Positions 1 to 12,600 of a DNA stretch of 44,041 nucleotides are shown one piece after another; position 1 is the stretch's first letter, and the number at the start of each line of letters is the position of its first letter. Below the pieces are notes generated by a model that was not told the DNA's origin, did no database searches, and saw only the letters and a list, made by a program, of their open reading frames with translations. The DNA is from Glomus cerebriforme (lineage: Eukaryota; Glomeromycota; Glomeromycetes; Glomerales; Glomeraceae). The translations under genes were made by a program, and so were the position numbers. The DNA is taken from positions 213,297 to 257,337 of the forward strand of contig QKYT01000079.1 of NCBI GenBank assembly GCA_003550305.1, read 5' to 3'.

Positions 1-1481
1 TTTTTTTTTTTTATAATATAATAATTTTTTTTTTTTTTATTTTTTTTAAAATTGTATTTATTTATAATTTTTTTAAAATTTTTAATAAAAAAAAAAAAAA
101 AAAAAAAAAAATACGAAAAATCCATATTATAAAATAATTACGTCAGTAAGATAATTGAAATAGAAATTATAATAATTAATTGAAGAAAATGAACATCAAT
201 TTCAGAAAGCAACGAAAACATAAATCTTCTTATGCATATAATAAGAATATCTTTCCACCGTTTTAAAACATGGTACAATCATATTTAATCACAATTGTTT
301 TTAAATTTTTAATTATGAAAAAAAAAAGTACGGCAAATTTACATTTAAAATCGTCATAACACATCATGATTGGCTAAATTTTACATTATGCTTTGTGTGA
401 ATGTAAGATATTTGAAATTGAAAAATTAATTAAGAAAATCATTTCGTCACAACGAATCTTCTTAATGCATAATATAAGATTATCAATCAAACAAATTTTA
501 GAATTATTTATACGCCATATTACCTTAATCGATTCAATGTGGGAATAAAGTTTAGCCCGGTGTTAATCATTTTCCCTATTTTCAGAATCAAAATTAATAA
601 TTACCAAATTACTGGACGATTACAGGACGATTACTGGCTGATTTCTGTCGAAATTATGTCACATGGTACCACGGCTACAGAAATTCTGCTAGACCACGAA
701 ATCGATCAGATAAAAGATAATGTATAATATAATGCATTAAATTATTAGGTAAATTATCCAATCCAATTGACTTTGAAATTTTAAAAGGAAAAAAATTGAT
801 AATATTGACTTTATTATAAAATTATTTACTAATTGTCAAAACATCAAAAATGATACAATTACTATAAAAGGAAACCAAGGAAATCCAACGTGCTATGTCC
901 AAATAAATAATACAGAAAATACAATATAATTGGTCTATTTCATTATTATAATTAATATATTTTAGAAAATGATATATTTTAATAATTATACTTTTAAAGA
1001 ACAATTCAATTAAAAATGTAAAGAACAATAATTTATTTTTTTAATAAAGAAAACTTTTAAAGAATAAACGATTTTCATAAAGAACTAATTATTTAAATGC
1101 AAGTTTATTTAAAGCATAAAGAACGGTTTATTTAAAGAATGAAGAACAATTAATTAACTGATAATATATTTCTTTTTTTTGATATTTTCAATGAATTTTT
1201 TTTAACCACGTATGACACGTATGACATATGTCGTTTCTTATCCATTGTTTCGCCATTGTTCATTGTTATGATTGTTAGTATGACGAAAGAATTTGATGAT
1301 CATTTTTGAAAAAAAAAAATTGTTATAATAAAAACTGTGTTAAATGTTACCTGATGCAGTTTGGCGTTTTATCGGCGTTTTCTAAATTTAGTGATGATTG
1401 TCAAAAAATGATCTCTTCGAAACATGATAAGAGTACCCTTTAAATGTTAAATTTTGTCATTAAAAAAAAATTTAGGTCAAC
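1..1481. other. AT-rich region without a convincing gene
   Basis: Homopolymer A and T runs, especially in the first 115 bases, and scattered AT-rich sequence. An open frame of 62 codons at 539-727 (+) has no recognisable domain and lies over a short tandem repeat, so I do not call it a gene. The end of the stretch holds the presumed promoter and 5' leader of kinase-like gene A. A possible acceptor (tttag at about 1471-1475) lies just before its ATG, so an upstream 5' exon cannot be excluded. Confidence 0.6.
611..643. repeat. Three tandem copies of an 11-bp unit
   Basis: Three adjacent imperfect copies of actggacgatt are visible: 611-621, 622-632 (acaggacgatt) and 633-643 (actggctgatt). They lie in the only longer open frame of the 5' flank. 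They could be the remnant of a dispersed repeat; no coding role can be supported. Confidence 0.6.
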
Positions 1482-4144
1482 ATGTGGAATTTATTAAGAA
1501 TATCAAAAAATAAATGTGCAAAATGTGGTGGAATATATACAAATAAACAATATAAATGGTGCAAATCATGCCAATTAAAATATTTAAAAGAAAATTTTAA
1601 GAATTGGACTAGCGAAAATGAAAAAATCGATAGATTAATTCAAGCAATGCAATTAAAAATTGATGATCCGAACGATTTAATATTTGAATGGATACCTTAT
1701 AATCAGTTTAACATTAAAGAAAAAGGTAAAGACGGACTTGCTACAGTATATTTGGCTACGTGGAAGAATGGTCCGTTATATTGGAATAAAGAAGGATATG
1801 CAAGAGATTCAAATAGAACAGTTGTTTTAAAGTGTTTGGGTAACGCACAAAACGTAACTCTGAACGAGGTATGAAATATTTACTATGAATCAAATTTCTT
1901 ACCGAAAATTGTCAAGTTTATCCTTTTAACGTGATTTTTTTAAAAAAAATAGGATAAGGATCATTCAGTCAAGTGGTACATTGATCTTAAAATATACGGA
2001 ATGTCTCAAAATCCTGATACGAAAGAATATGTTTTGGTCCTTAATAATAAATATTTTGAAGAATATTTTAAAGGATACTGTGTAAAATGTAGTAAAATGT
2101 ATGAAAATACGCAACATAAATGGTGTAAACAATGTCAAATCGATCATTTTAAGAAAAAATTTATAAATTGGACCAGTGGAAATGAAGAAATCGATGCTTT
2201 AATTCAAGAAATGCAATTAAAGATTAATGATTATAGAGATATATTATTTGAATGGATACCTTATAATCAGTTCAATCAAGTTAATAATGTTGAAGGAATT
2301 GGAATGGGATTTTCCACAATAAAATCAGCAATATGGAAAGATGGTCCATTAAAGTATGACATAGATACAAAGAAATATGAAAGATGTCCGAATAAAGTAT
2401 TTACTTTGAAATGTTTGGATGGCTCACAAAATGCGATTAGCAAGGTTTTAAATGAGGTATGAAATTTCTTTTTGACTTTAAATTTTTTTTTTTTTTATAA
2501 TATAATAATTTTTTTTTTTAAAATATTTTTAACAGATCAAAAAATATTCAACAGATACTAACAGTAACGTTCTCAATATACATGGAATATCTCAAGATCC
2601 TGATACAAAAAATTATATTATAGTTTTTGAAAATGAATATTATGAAACATATTGTGAAAATTGTGGTAATATATATACAAATATGTATAAATGGTGTAAA
2701 CCATGTCAAATGGATTATTTAAAAGAAAATTTTACTAGTGAAAATAAACAAATTGATGATTTAATTCAGGAAATGCAATTAAAAATCAATAACCCAAAAG
2801 ATACAGTATTTGAATGGATTCCATACAATCAGTTTAGTGATATTAAAAAAGAAATAGATAATGGTTTCGTCACAGTATATTTAGCAAAATGGAAAAATGG
2901 TCCATTACATTGGAATAAAAGGAAGTGGACAAGAGGATTTGATAGTCCATATAATAAGGATAAAAAAGTTGCTTTAAAATGTTTTGACAAATCACTAGAT
3001 GTGACTAATGAATTCCTAAACAAGGTATAAATTTTCTTTATAAATTAAATGTTTTTTTTTAATAAAATAATGACTTTTTTTATCTTATCTTTTAATAGGT
3101 TAGGATATATTCAATTAATTATTTGGAATATAATATTAGAATCTATGGAATATCTCAAAATCCAGATACAAAAGATTATGTTTTGGTATTTGAAAATAAA
3201 TATTGTGAAAAATATTGTGTAGGTTGTGATAAAATATATAGTGATGGGTATAAATGGTGTAAAACATGTCAAGTAAATTATTTAAAGAACAAATTTACAA
3301 ACTTGAGTGGAGATGAAAAAATTGATGATTTAATTCAAGAAATGCAATTAAAAATCAATCACCCAACCGACATAGTATTTGAATGGATACAATACAATCA
3401 GTTTAATAAATTAAAAGAAATAGGAAAAGGAGATTTCGAAATAGTATATTCAGCAATATGGAAGGATGGTCCATTAAAGTATGATACAGATGCAAAGAAA
3501 TATGAAAGATATCCAAATAGAGTATTTGCTTTGAAATGTTTAAATAACTTACAAAATATAAATGATATAATTAGTAATAAGGTATTTAATTTCTTAATTC
3601 AAACACTACATTACAACATAACAGAACATAACAGATAATAATTGTTTTTAATGTTTTTTGATGGTTTAACACATAGGTTAAAGAATATTCGATAAATATT
3701 GATAGTAAAATTTTCAAAATATATGGAATAACTCAAAATCCGAACATGAAAGATTATATCATGGTTCTTGAGGATAAATATTGTGAAAAATATTGCAAAA
3801 AATGTTGTAAAGAATATACGGATATAAATTATAAATGGTGTAATAATTGTCAAATAATCAATTTTACAAACTGGAGTGGAAATGAAAAGGTTGATACTTT
3901 AATTAAAGAGATGCAATTAAAAATTGATCTTTATAAAGTATTTGAATGGATACCATATGATCAGTTTAATGATTTTAAAGAGATAGGGAAGGGTGGTTTT
4001 GCTACGGTATTTTCTGCATTATGGAAGAATGGTCCACTATATTATGATAAGAATAAGGAAAGATGGGCAAGAGAATCAGACAAGAAAGTTGCCTTAAAAT
4101 GCTTATTTAACTCGCAAAATATCACTGATGAATTTTTAAATAAG
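1482..4144 (+). repeat. Tandem cassette-exon array A (five units)
   Basis: Units are exons 1-5 of gene A (1482-1868, 1953-2456, 2536-3024, 3099-3581, 3677-4144), about 0.5 kb each with the intron. From unit 2 on, each exon starts with the alphaC/beta4/beta5 piece (IYGISQNPDTKDYI), runs directly into the ribbon, then through beta1-beta3. The duplicated unit is therefore exactly exon plus intron. Introns are 66-95 bp and most donors read gtatgaaattt. Divergence between units shows that these are not recent copies. Confidence 0.85.
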
Positions 4145-5080
4145 GTATGAAATTTCTTAATAAATTTAATTTATATAACCTTATTTTAATATTAATTTTT
4201 TTTTTTTTAGGTTAAAGCATATTCAATCAATAATTTTGATAGTTCTGATAGAATTCTTAAAATGTATGGGATAACTCAAAATCCATTTACAAAAGATTAT
4301 ATTATGGTTCTTCAATATGCAGAAGGTGGAAATTTTAATTATTGGATAAATAACAATAATAATTGCAAATATTTCAATTGGTTGATTAAATTGAAAGTAC
4401 TAGATAACACTATTAATGGTCTTAAAGAAATTCACCAAAAACAGTTGATTCATTGTGATTTTCATACAGGAAATATATTATTTAAAGAGATTTATTGGGT
4501 TTCTTCAAGTGCAAGTACATATATTTCAGATGTGGGATTTTCTGGAAATGTTTGTAATATCGATGAAACAAAAATTTATGGAGTTATGCCTTATGTAGCT
4601 CCTGAAGTATTGAGAGGAAAACCTTATACTCAAGCAGCAGATATATATAGTTTTGGTATGATTATGTATTTTGTAGCAACTGGAAGACAACCTTTTGCTA
4701 ATCGTGAACATGATCAACATTTAGCATTAGATATATGCAAAGGAATCAGGCCCGAAGTAAATGAGCTAGAAATACCTGAATGTTATATTGACTTAATGCA
4801 AAAATGTTGGGATTCAGATCCAGACAATAGACCAAATGCTACAGAAGTAAAAGAATTGATTAAATTATTTCATGATTCGTATTCTCCAACTGAAACAAAA
4901 CAGGATGATGATGAAATTGAGGAACAATTCAAAGAAGCAGAAAAATTTAGAAGAGCGAATAAAGATATCCTATTAACTGTTCACCCTCAAGCTATTTATA
5001 CATCCAGATTACTTAATCCTTTTATTGAAGTTCTTTCAAAATATATTGATGATGTTGAATGTTTATACCGTGAGATATAA
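1482..5080 (+). CDS. Kinase-like gene A: five zinc-ribbon/N-lobe cassette exons plus one catalytic C-lobe exon
   Basis: Six exons: 1482-1868, 1953-2456, 2536-3024, 3099-3581, 3677-4144, 4211-5080, giving 1066 residues. All five introns are GT-AG and phase 0. Exons 1-5 each encode a CxxC...CxxC ribbon (the second half reads KWCxxC), a helical link (IDDLIQEMQLKI), EWIPYNQF, a glycine loop and the beta3 lysine (ALKCL), and end inside helix alphaC (FLNE or FLNK). Exon 6 supplies alphaC to beta5, the catalytic loop HCDFHTGN (about residues 858-865), DVG in place of DFG (about 884), APE (about 907) and the C-lobe, then an acidic linker and the tail PQAIYTSRLLNPF. The family is protein kinase, TKL-like, probably Ser/Thr, as in the expanded Rhizophagus kinases; no substrate can be named. 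Glycine loops decay in exons 2 and 3 and are canonical (GKGGFATV) in exon 5. Whether all exons join in one transcript or are alternatives cannot be told from the DNA. The start is the first ATG in frame; no signal peptide is seen. Confidence 0.8.
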
Positions 5081-6504
5081 ATAAACATATAGTATAAGCA
5101 ATAGATTATCTATTGCTAGGTTTGACTGAAGTTTGAGAAGGGAAATTATTGAACTTTTTTCATTAAATATTTTATTGTTGAACGATAGTATTTAACAAAT
5201 ATATATTGTATTTTTTTTCCTTTGATGTATAGTTTTTGTTCAACGCTGATTATAGAGTAATATGTAAATCTTTTCTTTTACATAAATAAAATCAGTTTGT
5301 AATTGAGCAAACCACAAATAAAATTGTGCATGCCATTCTTTGTAAGATTATTCTCATAAAAGAAAAATTTTGTACTTTCGTACTTTCCCGAATTCTTCCA
5401 TGTCTTATGACTGTACCCAATAAAATTAATAAAGAAAGAATACATAAGGAATCAAAAACCGGTCTTGCTCATTACTAAATCCATAACGCAAATTGATTTC
5501 CTAATAAGTGAATTTAAATAACAAAATAAAATTAGTCAATGAAAGTAATAATAAATCGAAAAAAATCGAAAAAAATCATTTGAAAAACTATTTTTACTTT
5601 TAAAATATTTTATTAGAAATATATTTAATTGAAGAATAAAAAAAGTTTCTTATCTTGCACGCTGATTCCTTTATACATCTTTTCACTTTCATCATTATTT
5701 AATGTTGGTTTGTATTTTTATATGTTTTTAGTTAATTTTTATCTATCAATCAAAAGGGTCGGTCTTTTTTAATATATCATAATATTCATTTTATAAAACA
5801 TTTGGGTGAGTTAATCTTATTAAAAATCTAAATTATCTAAAACTAAGTTAAAAGATGGTATAAAAATCTTGCGGTTTAATCTGTGTATACAACAATCTTT
5901 ATGAAAGTGATAATAAGATAAAATCAAGCTGAAAGAATGTTGACTTTGATGGTAATAATTTAAGAATTTTAATTAATAAAAAAAGGTAGTGGAGGAAACT
6001 GCAAGAATTGGATTGGTTATGAGTAAATTATAAAATGGTTGTCCTTCACATTAATAATTGAAGAGTAAATATTATAAACTTATTATATCAATCTGTTTGT
6101 AAGAAAATTTAATAAATAAATTTTTAATTATTTCTTTATAATGCAGTTAAAAATTCGACGCCAAAGTTATTATATTTGTAAGCTGTTAAAAAATTAAGCG
6201 CAAAAACCATTAAGTAATATTTAATCAACGGGTAAAGGATTATGAATTATTATCAGATACAATTTAACAAAACAATGAAATTAATAAAAAGAATCGAAAA
6301 TTTTTTTCAAAATTACAAATAGAAGGATGATTTAATCTATTGACTATTTATTTACAAGAAGTGAAATATCCGAAATCCCTGATATATCCGAAAATAATGT
6401 TTTTATTTAATCAATAAATATATGTAATGGAATTAATTTTTACTCATAAATTTCTAAACTAAAATTCTGAAAGACCGAAAAAAAGAAAAAAAAAATATTG
6501 ATGG

Positions 6505-6640
6505 AAGGGCCCCACACACGCCCAATCCTGTAGCATCCACCCTGGTATCCCCTCTTACAAGGTCATCCTGATGGATGCCCGGGAGGACCCAGTTTCCTTT
6601 GGCAAATTGCCTCAGGAGATGCTTCCATTTATTCCAAAAA
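6505..6640. other. GC-rich island, probable fragment of a dispersed repeat
   Basis: About 135 bases of clearly higher GC content than the surroundings, directly after an A-rich run. It includes gggccccacacacgcccaat and a small hairpin (catcc tgat ggatg, near 6567-6580). The minus strand is open over about 45 codons but has no start or splice context. Base composition unlike its neighbours suggests a transposed or repeat-derived piece; no terminal repeats were found. Confidence 0.45.
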
Positions 6641-6970
6641 TTAGACCGTATCTAAAATGAATGTAGGCAAAGAATTTGTTAAATAATAATTAAAATATCA
6701 TTATCAAAAAAATCAAATACTTCCCATTTATTGTAAATTATGTACAGTATATATATCGTCAAAGCACTCACTAGGCATGAATTAAAAGTACTAGATATGT
6801 AATTCTTCCACCTCCCAGATGAAGCAGTTTCTCTTATTCTTTATTAAAAAGAATTAGAGCAAGGTACATAGCCTCCACTCCTTTATGTGGATAAACAAAT
6901 GGGGGATTTCAGATGTGCGTATAGCACATTTTGTACTTTTTTATGAAAGTTGTTGCCTAGTGTTGCTTTT

Positions 6971-7030
6971 GTATCCAAAGTTGTTGTATCCAAAGTTGTT
7001 ATATCCAAAGTTGTTATATCCAAAGTTGTT
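6971..7030. repeat. Minisatellite, four copies of a 15-bp unit
   Basis: Four back-to-back copies of (g/a)tatccaaagttgtt at 6971-6985, 6986-7000, 7001-7015 and 7016-7030 differ only in the first base. The flank to about 7390 is rich in ttgttg and ggttgttgt. Read on the minus strand the units give a Thr-rich pentapeptide (TTLDT or TTLDI) in a short open frame with no other coding support. Confidence 0.9.
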
Positions 7031-9634
7031 GTGGTTGTTGTGGTGGTAAAAAAAAAAAAAAAAACAAGAAACAATGACTGTTTCACTTGGTCAACCTTGG
7101 GTGGTTGTATTGTTTAAACTTACCTGTAGTAGCGTTTCGCTTATTTTGAGTTGTATTATTTTGGTTGTTGAAAACTTGTTGTAGTTGTTTCGCTTGGTTG
7201 TTTCTTGAGTGATTGTATTATTTTAGTTGTTGAGAACTTGTTGTACTTGTTACTTGGGTGGTCGTATTATTTTGTTGTTTTAGTAGTTGTTTGAGCGTTG
7301 TATTATTTAGTTGTTGTAGTAATTGCTTTGTTGACACTGGGTTGTTCTGGTTGGGTTGTTGTAATGATGGGCTGTTGTTGGTAACGAACCTACAAGAGAA
7401 ATAAGAGAATTGTTGAGGTATTTATCTTATTTTTTTGCGGAAATATATATGAGAAAATGAGAAAATGAGTTCATTGATATACTACATTTTGCATGACGTG
7501 TAAAATTATGAACTATGACTCATGATTAAATTTATTAATTTATTAGATTAATTAAGTAATTTTACATTTATTAGACACATGATGAGTATGCGTGATCATT
7601 AGACTAAGAATATTAGAATAGTCATAATTACTCTAGTTACCTATACAGCGTGACTTTACGTATTATTCATTACATTTCTAGATTATGAAGCTACAAAAAA
7701 TTTCAATAAGTTGGTAAAACCAAATATTAATTAGTTAAAACGAAAAATTGGAACCGAAATTAATGAGTTCTTGTTATTCGATACTTTAATTTTTTTCACT
7801 ATTTTATTTATTAAAAAGTAATTGAATTGAAAAGTTAAATCAATCTGCGTATAATCAATTAATCATATATTTAAATTTGTATTAATCTATCAATTTAAAA
7901 AAAAATCAATTTTAACTCAATCCATTACATAATTTAATATCTCTTTTATTTACTACTAAAAGAATTACATAAATATTTTGGATCATATGACGTTAGATAT
8001 AAATCCGCGATAAGATCACTCCCGAAATTCACTGGAAATTAAAATAACTTTATAAGGACTATTTTCATGTTGTAACCTATTGATTGTTACTTTATATCCA
8101 ATTATTGAAATAATAAATAATAGAACTTAAGAGGAAAAAAAATATACAAGAAAGTGATGTTTATAGTTTTGAATCATTAAGATGAAATATTTAATGGATT
8201 ACCTTGATATGGCTCATGATGAGATTTATTAAAGATTCACAATTAATAGATAATATCCATTAAAAAGACCAACTGCAAAATTTTAGATAAAGGTTTCAAT
8301 CAATTATTTAATGATTCAATTATATTTAAGAATGGGGAGATTTATAAAGAAATTAAAGAAACAGGATGAATTTAATGAAGATCAAACATCATTTACAAAA
8401 TTACCAGTTTATAATGAACTAAACATTCTCAAGTTATAAATTAATTTACTCAAACCAAAAAATGCAGATGAAAAATTTGTTTTTAATCTATAATATTTAA
8501 TTTATTTTACTAAACTTAATCCTCAAAATAATAATTTTAAATGATTTTACCAAGTTGAAATTATATTAAATGAAAATATCCTCATTTTTACTATTTTAAA
8601 GGTGGTTGCATTAAAGATGTTATAAAATAATATTTAACATTTATAAATTCAAAATCTTATTATCTTGTCTCAATTCTTTAAATTGAATGTACATATATTA
8701 TATTAATTCTTGCTTGTTCAAGTATGTCAAATCAACGAGGTCCTATTACATTCTTCGTTCTATTTAATAATAAATAACAATACTCAACACGTATAATTGA
8801 GTAAAGTTTCTATTAAAAAATTATCTAATTTAACCAAGCACATTGCATGTAATGATTACTAACACTAAAATTAATGGAAATAAAGTTCTTGAAAGTTAGA
8901 TTTACATAGTTAGAATTTACTTTTTTGATTCTTCTTTTTGAGAATTAAATTAACCAACTTTTCAAAACGTGAGATATATATATATATATTTGTATATATA
9001 AAGCGAAGACAATATATTCAAAATTAATTTTCTCTATGAATTCAATTTTCTCGTTTTTATGGGATAGGACGTTCAAGAAACAGAACCAGTATTATTTAGG
9101 ATTAATTATTTGAATAATACAATCAATAGATCAAATGTTAGGACCCAAATTTTAATAATACCTTAATAGAACTTGTTGTTGAAGGCTTTCATTAACTTCA
9201 TGACTGTAAGAATTTCACCTGATGCTTTAAATCATATCATCGTTTGCTATTTTTTTTACATCAGTATTTTAATTATTCGATATACTTTAGATTATTACTC
9301 ACTAATCAGAATATGTATTTTTTTTTTTTTTTTTTAGCTATTTATTCTTAAAGTACGCGAGAGGATGTTAATTAATTACTACTTTTTTTATACTCGCACA
9401 GAATTTCGGGCCGAAATACTAGATAAATTATAATAAAAAAAAAAAAAATAAGATGGTGCTGAATCTTAAAAAATTTTAAAAATTTTTCGATCGATATATT
9501 TTATTATTTAAACTCAAATCACAAAAAAAAAATTTTAATTTTATTACAATTCAAAATATTTTCTAATATATATATATAAAAATATACAAAAAAAATTCTA
9601 TAGTTATTGAATGTCAATAAATATTTTATAATTT

Positions 9635-12600
9635 TTAAGCCTGATTGGTTAAGGGATCTGAAACTGTTGCCGTGCCGTTAACACTGTTAACACCACTATC
9701 ATTATTTATCCCATCCTTTTGTTCAGAATTACAATCAACATGTACAATATCACCATTTGGTTGTCTCATAAAATCTGATCCACTGATATACTTTTTACAA
9801 GTTGAACATAATACATTCTGATTTATTACAGTTGGTCCAATTTTTTGATATGCTTGATATAGTTCAAAACTTGTCTATAAAATAAAAAATTTGATATTAA
9901 TTATACATTGAAATTTTAAATAGTTCTCATTATAATAAAAAATTAAATTACCGTTGTGTTTTCGCCACGACACAATCCCTTTAGAACTTGTCCTTCCCTA
10001 TAATTATGGTAACCCTGTCTTAATGAACGAACCAGGAATTTGCTTAACATTTCGACTGACCAATATTCTGGTAATAACCCCATAACCTGCATAATATTAT
10101 CAAAAAATATTCAATGAATCATCTTTGCAAAACTTTTGTGCTATTATTAATTCTAACCAACCTCTGTGATATCTAAATACACTGCTTGTGCATTCAACAA
10201 ATTTATTATTTCTTCAACCATTTCACTCCTATATGTATATTTTCTTAGTATGTAAAATAATAATAATAATAATCGATATAAATAATAAATATTATATTTA
10301 CCCATTTTGTATTTCCAGATAAACTTTTAATAACATTAGAAATAAAGTCCGCCTTGTAGCAATCAAATTCTTATCATTATCCTCTATTAATTTTTTGTCA
10401 GACTGTTTTTTAGATGATGATTTACCGATCATTCGACCAGCATAAAAGCAATAAACTTCTGCTCCACGAAAATCTTTCAAATCATTAATCAATATACGTA
10501 AAGCTTTTTCATGTTCATTTAGCTTTATAAAAAATTAAAAGGATATTAGATATGAGAGTTACAACTATAATTAAAATTAAACTTAATTATGAATTAATTC
10601 ATACCTTTCCGTAAACAATTGCTAACTCAGCTTTCAACACTTGGATTTCAAGCAAACTATTTAAAACTACTTCTGCATTGTATCTTACTGAAGATTGTAA
10701 GTAATTTATTAATTTGGCTCGTTCATGTGATAATAAATCTTCCGTTGGTTGATCTAGTAAGAAGGACAAATATGTCTTCGAAAATTTCGAATCTTTCGAA
10801 CTTCTTATAAATTCATTTGCTATTATATAAAAATGATATCTTTATTAATTTTCCTCATGCTTATATAAATTTTATCAAATTCTAAACACTTACTTATTTC
10901 TTCAATCTTCGTTTTTACCTCATCTGATTGTAATTGGTTTTTAAATTCTTTAACATATAAGAGTGCTAGTTCCGTATGATGCTCGTCTTCGTGACTTTTT
11001 CTTTGTAAAACCAAGTATTCCAAATACATTTTAAGTCCTTTATTTCCAACCGATCTTAATTGATCCAAAACCAAATTGGATTCAATCAACAAAGGACGCC
11101 TTAAATTTGGTTGAATATACACCTAAATAATTCAAATTAAATATGAATTTATATTTATCAATCTTTTTAATCCAGATAAATTCATACCTTTGCTCCAATA
11201 ATTTCATCTTGTTTCACAACCCAACTTGCATATTCCAATATTAAATCATGGTCATCCAACATTCCAAGTATATTTGCCATTTGTTGTAAACCATTAGAAA
11301 CATCTTTATCTGAATTATCCTTTTCGAGAATCCTGCGTTTTAAATTTATAAATAAGCATAATTAAATCATTTAACTTTTATGAATATTATAAATATTAAC
11401 CGTTTCCATATTTCCAAGGCCTTTCTGTATTCTTTGCTGTCTTTATAAAGTAAAGACAATGGATAGTATTTCTAAACAAACAGACAATATATAAAAAATT
11501 AAAATTTAATAATGTAACCTGTACTCTAATATTAATTGTATTATATCTAACCTTGTTATCTAATAGAACTTTTTCACTAAGTTCTAACTCACATTCATTA
11601 GGATTTTCCAGTAAAATATTTAATTGCTGTTCTGATTCAGGTTTATCTGAACTAGCGTATAACCTAAGTAAAGCATTATCAACAGCCTACCAAATTCATT
11701 AAAAAATTATTTTAGGCTAATATATAAAATCAATTGAATTGATATTCACATCAATTTATATCTCTACCCTCAAAATATTTCTTTCATCTGGCTTCAAAGC
11801 TTTCCCTTTAACTACTCGCTGTTCACGATCTTTTGTTAGAAACTTTTGTAACATTTCTCTTGCGTTTGTAATAAGAACTTTACCAAGTCTTTGTGTAGCT
11901 TGTGCTGATTCGACATCGGGCTTAATATGAGGTTCATAATTTTTAACCAGATTACGTGATACTATACAAAAAAAAAAATTTTAAAAAAAGTCAATCTTTC
12001 GAATAAGTTTAATTATAATAAAACAGGTTCATATATACCAATATCCTCAATGCTACCGAGTTGTTTGACAACTGTTTTAACACCAGAATAAACAGTAAAA
12101 TCGTCATCATTTCTGATAATATCTTTCATTTCTCCAAATAATTGAATTAATAATCGAGGATCAGTTCTTCCTTCTTCAAAAAGCGGACAAGCCATATCAA
12201 AAAACGTCAATCCAAGATAAAGGAAGCCAGATTTTTGTTGAATATAATTGAACTCATGACGCTATAAAATATGACAATTATATGACAATTATAAATAAAT
12301 ATAAAATAGGGGACAAATAGTTATAATATCATCCAAATTCCGCGAAACTCACCATTCTCTCACTATGAATATTCTCTGGAGTTGCTGTTGTTATCATCTG
12401 TTTAGATAATTCTATAGCTTCCTCTACGCGGGAAGCATCAAGCATTGAATCAATCTTATTATTTAAAAAAAATTATTAAAAAATTATTATATAAAGCTAG
12501 AAATAAATATTTAGATAATATAATCTAACCTTAACAGTAAAAGGCGTTGCTGCTAAAGCAACAACTGATTCGCTCCCTGCAATTATGAGTCGAGTAGGAA

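Larger units (their letters stand above)
5081..9634. other. 4.5-kb gene desert between kinase-like gene A and VPS3
   Basis: No open frame here shows a recognisable domain or plausible exon chain on either strand. Contents are an AATAAA just past the stop of gene A (about 5079-5084), a short self-complementary stretch near 5100-5115, a GC-rich island at about 6505-6640, a 15-bp minisatellite in a TTG-rich stretch (6971-7390), an (AT)n run near 8975-8990 and poly-T near 9320-9336. The rest is AT-rich unique-looking sequence. Confidence 0.6.

Noticed and set aside
6883..7086. Minus-strand Thr-rich frame (TTLDT repeats)
   Set aside because: It arises from the 15-bp minisatellite; no flanking exons or domain found.
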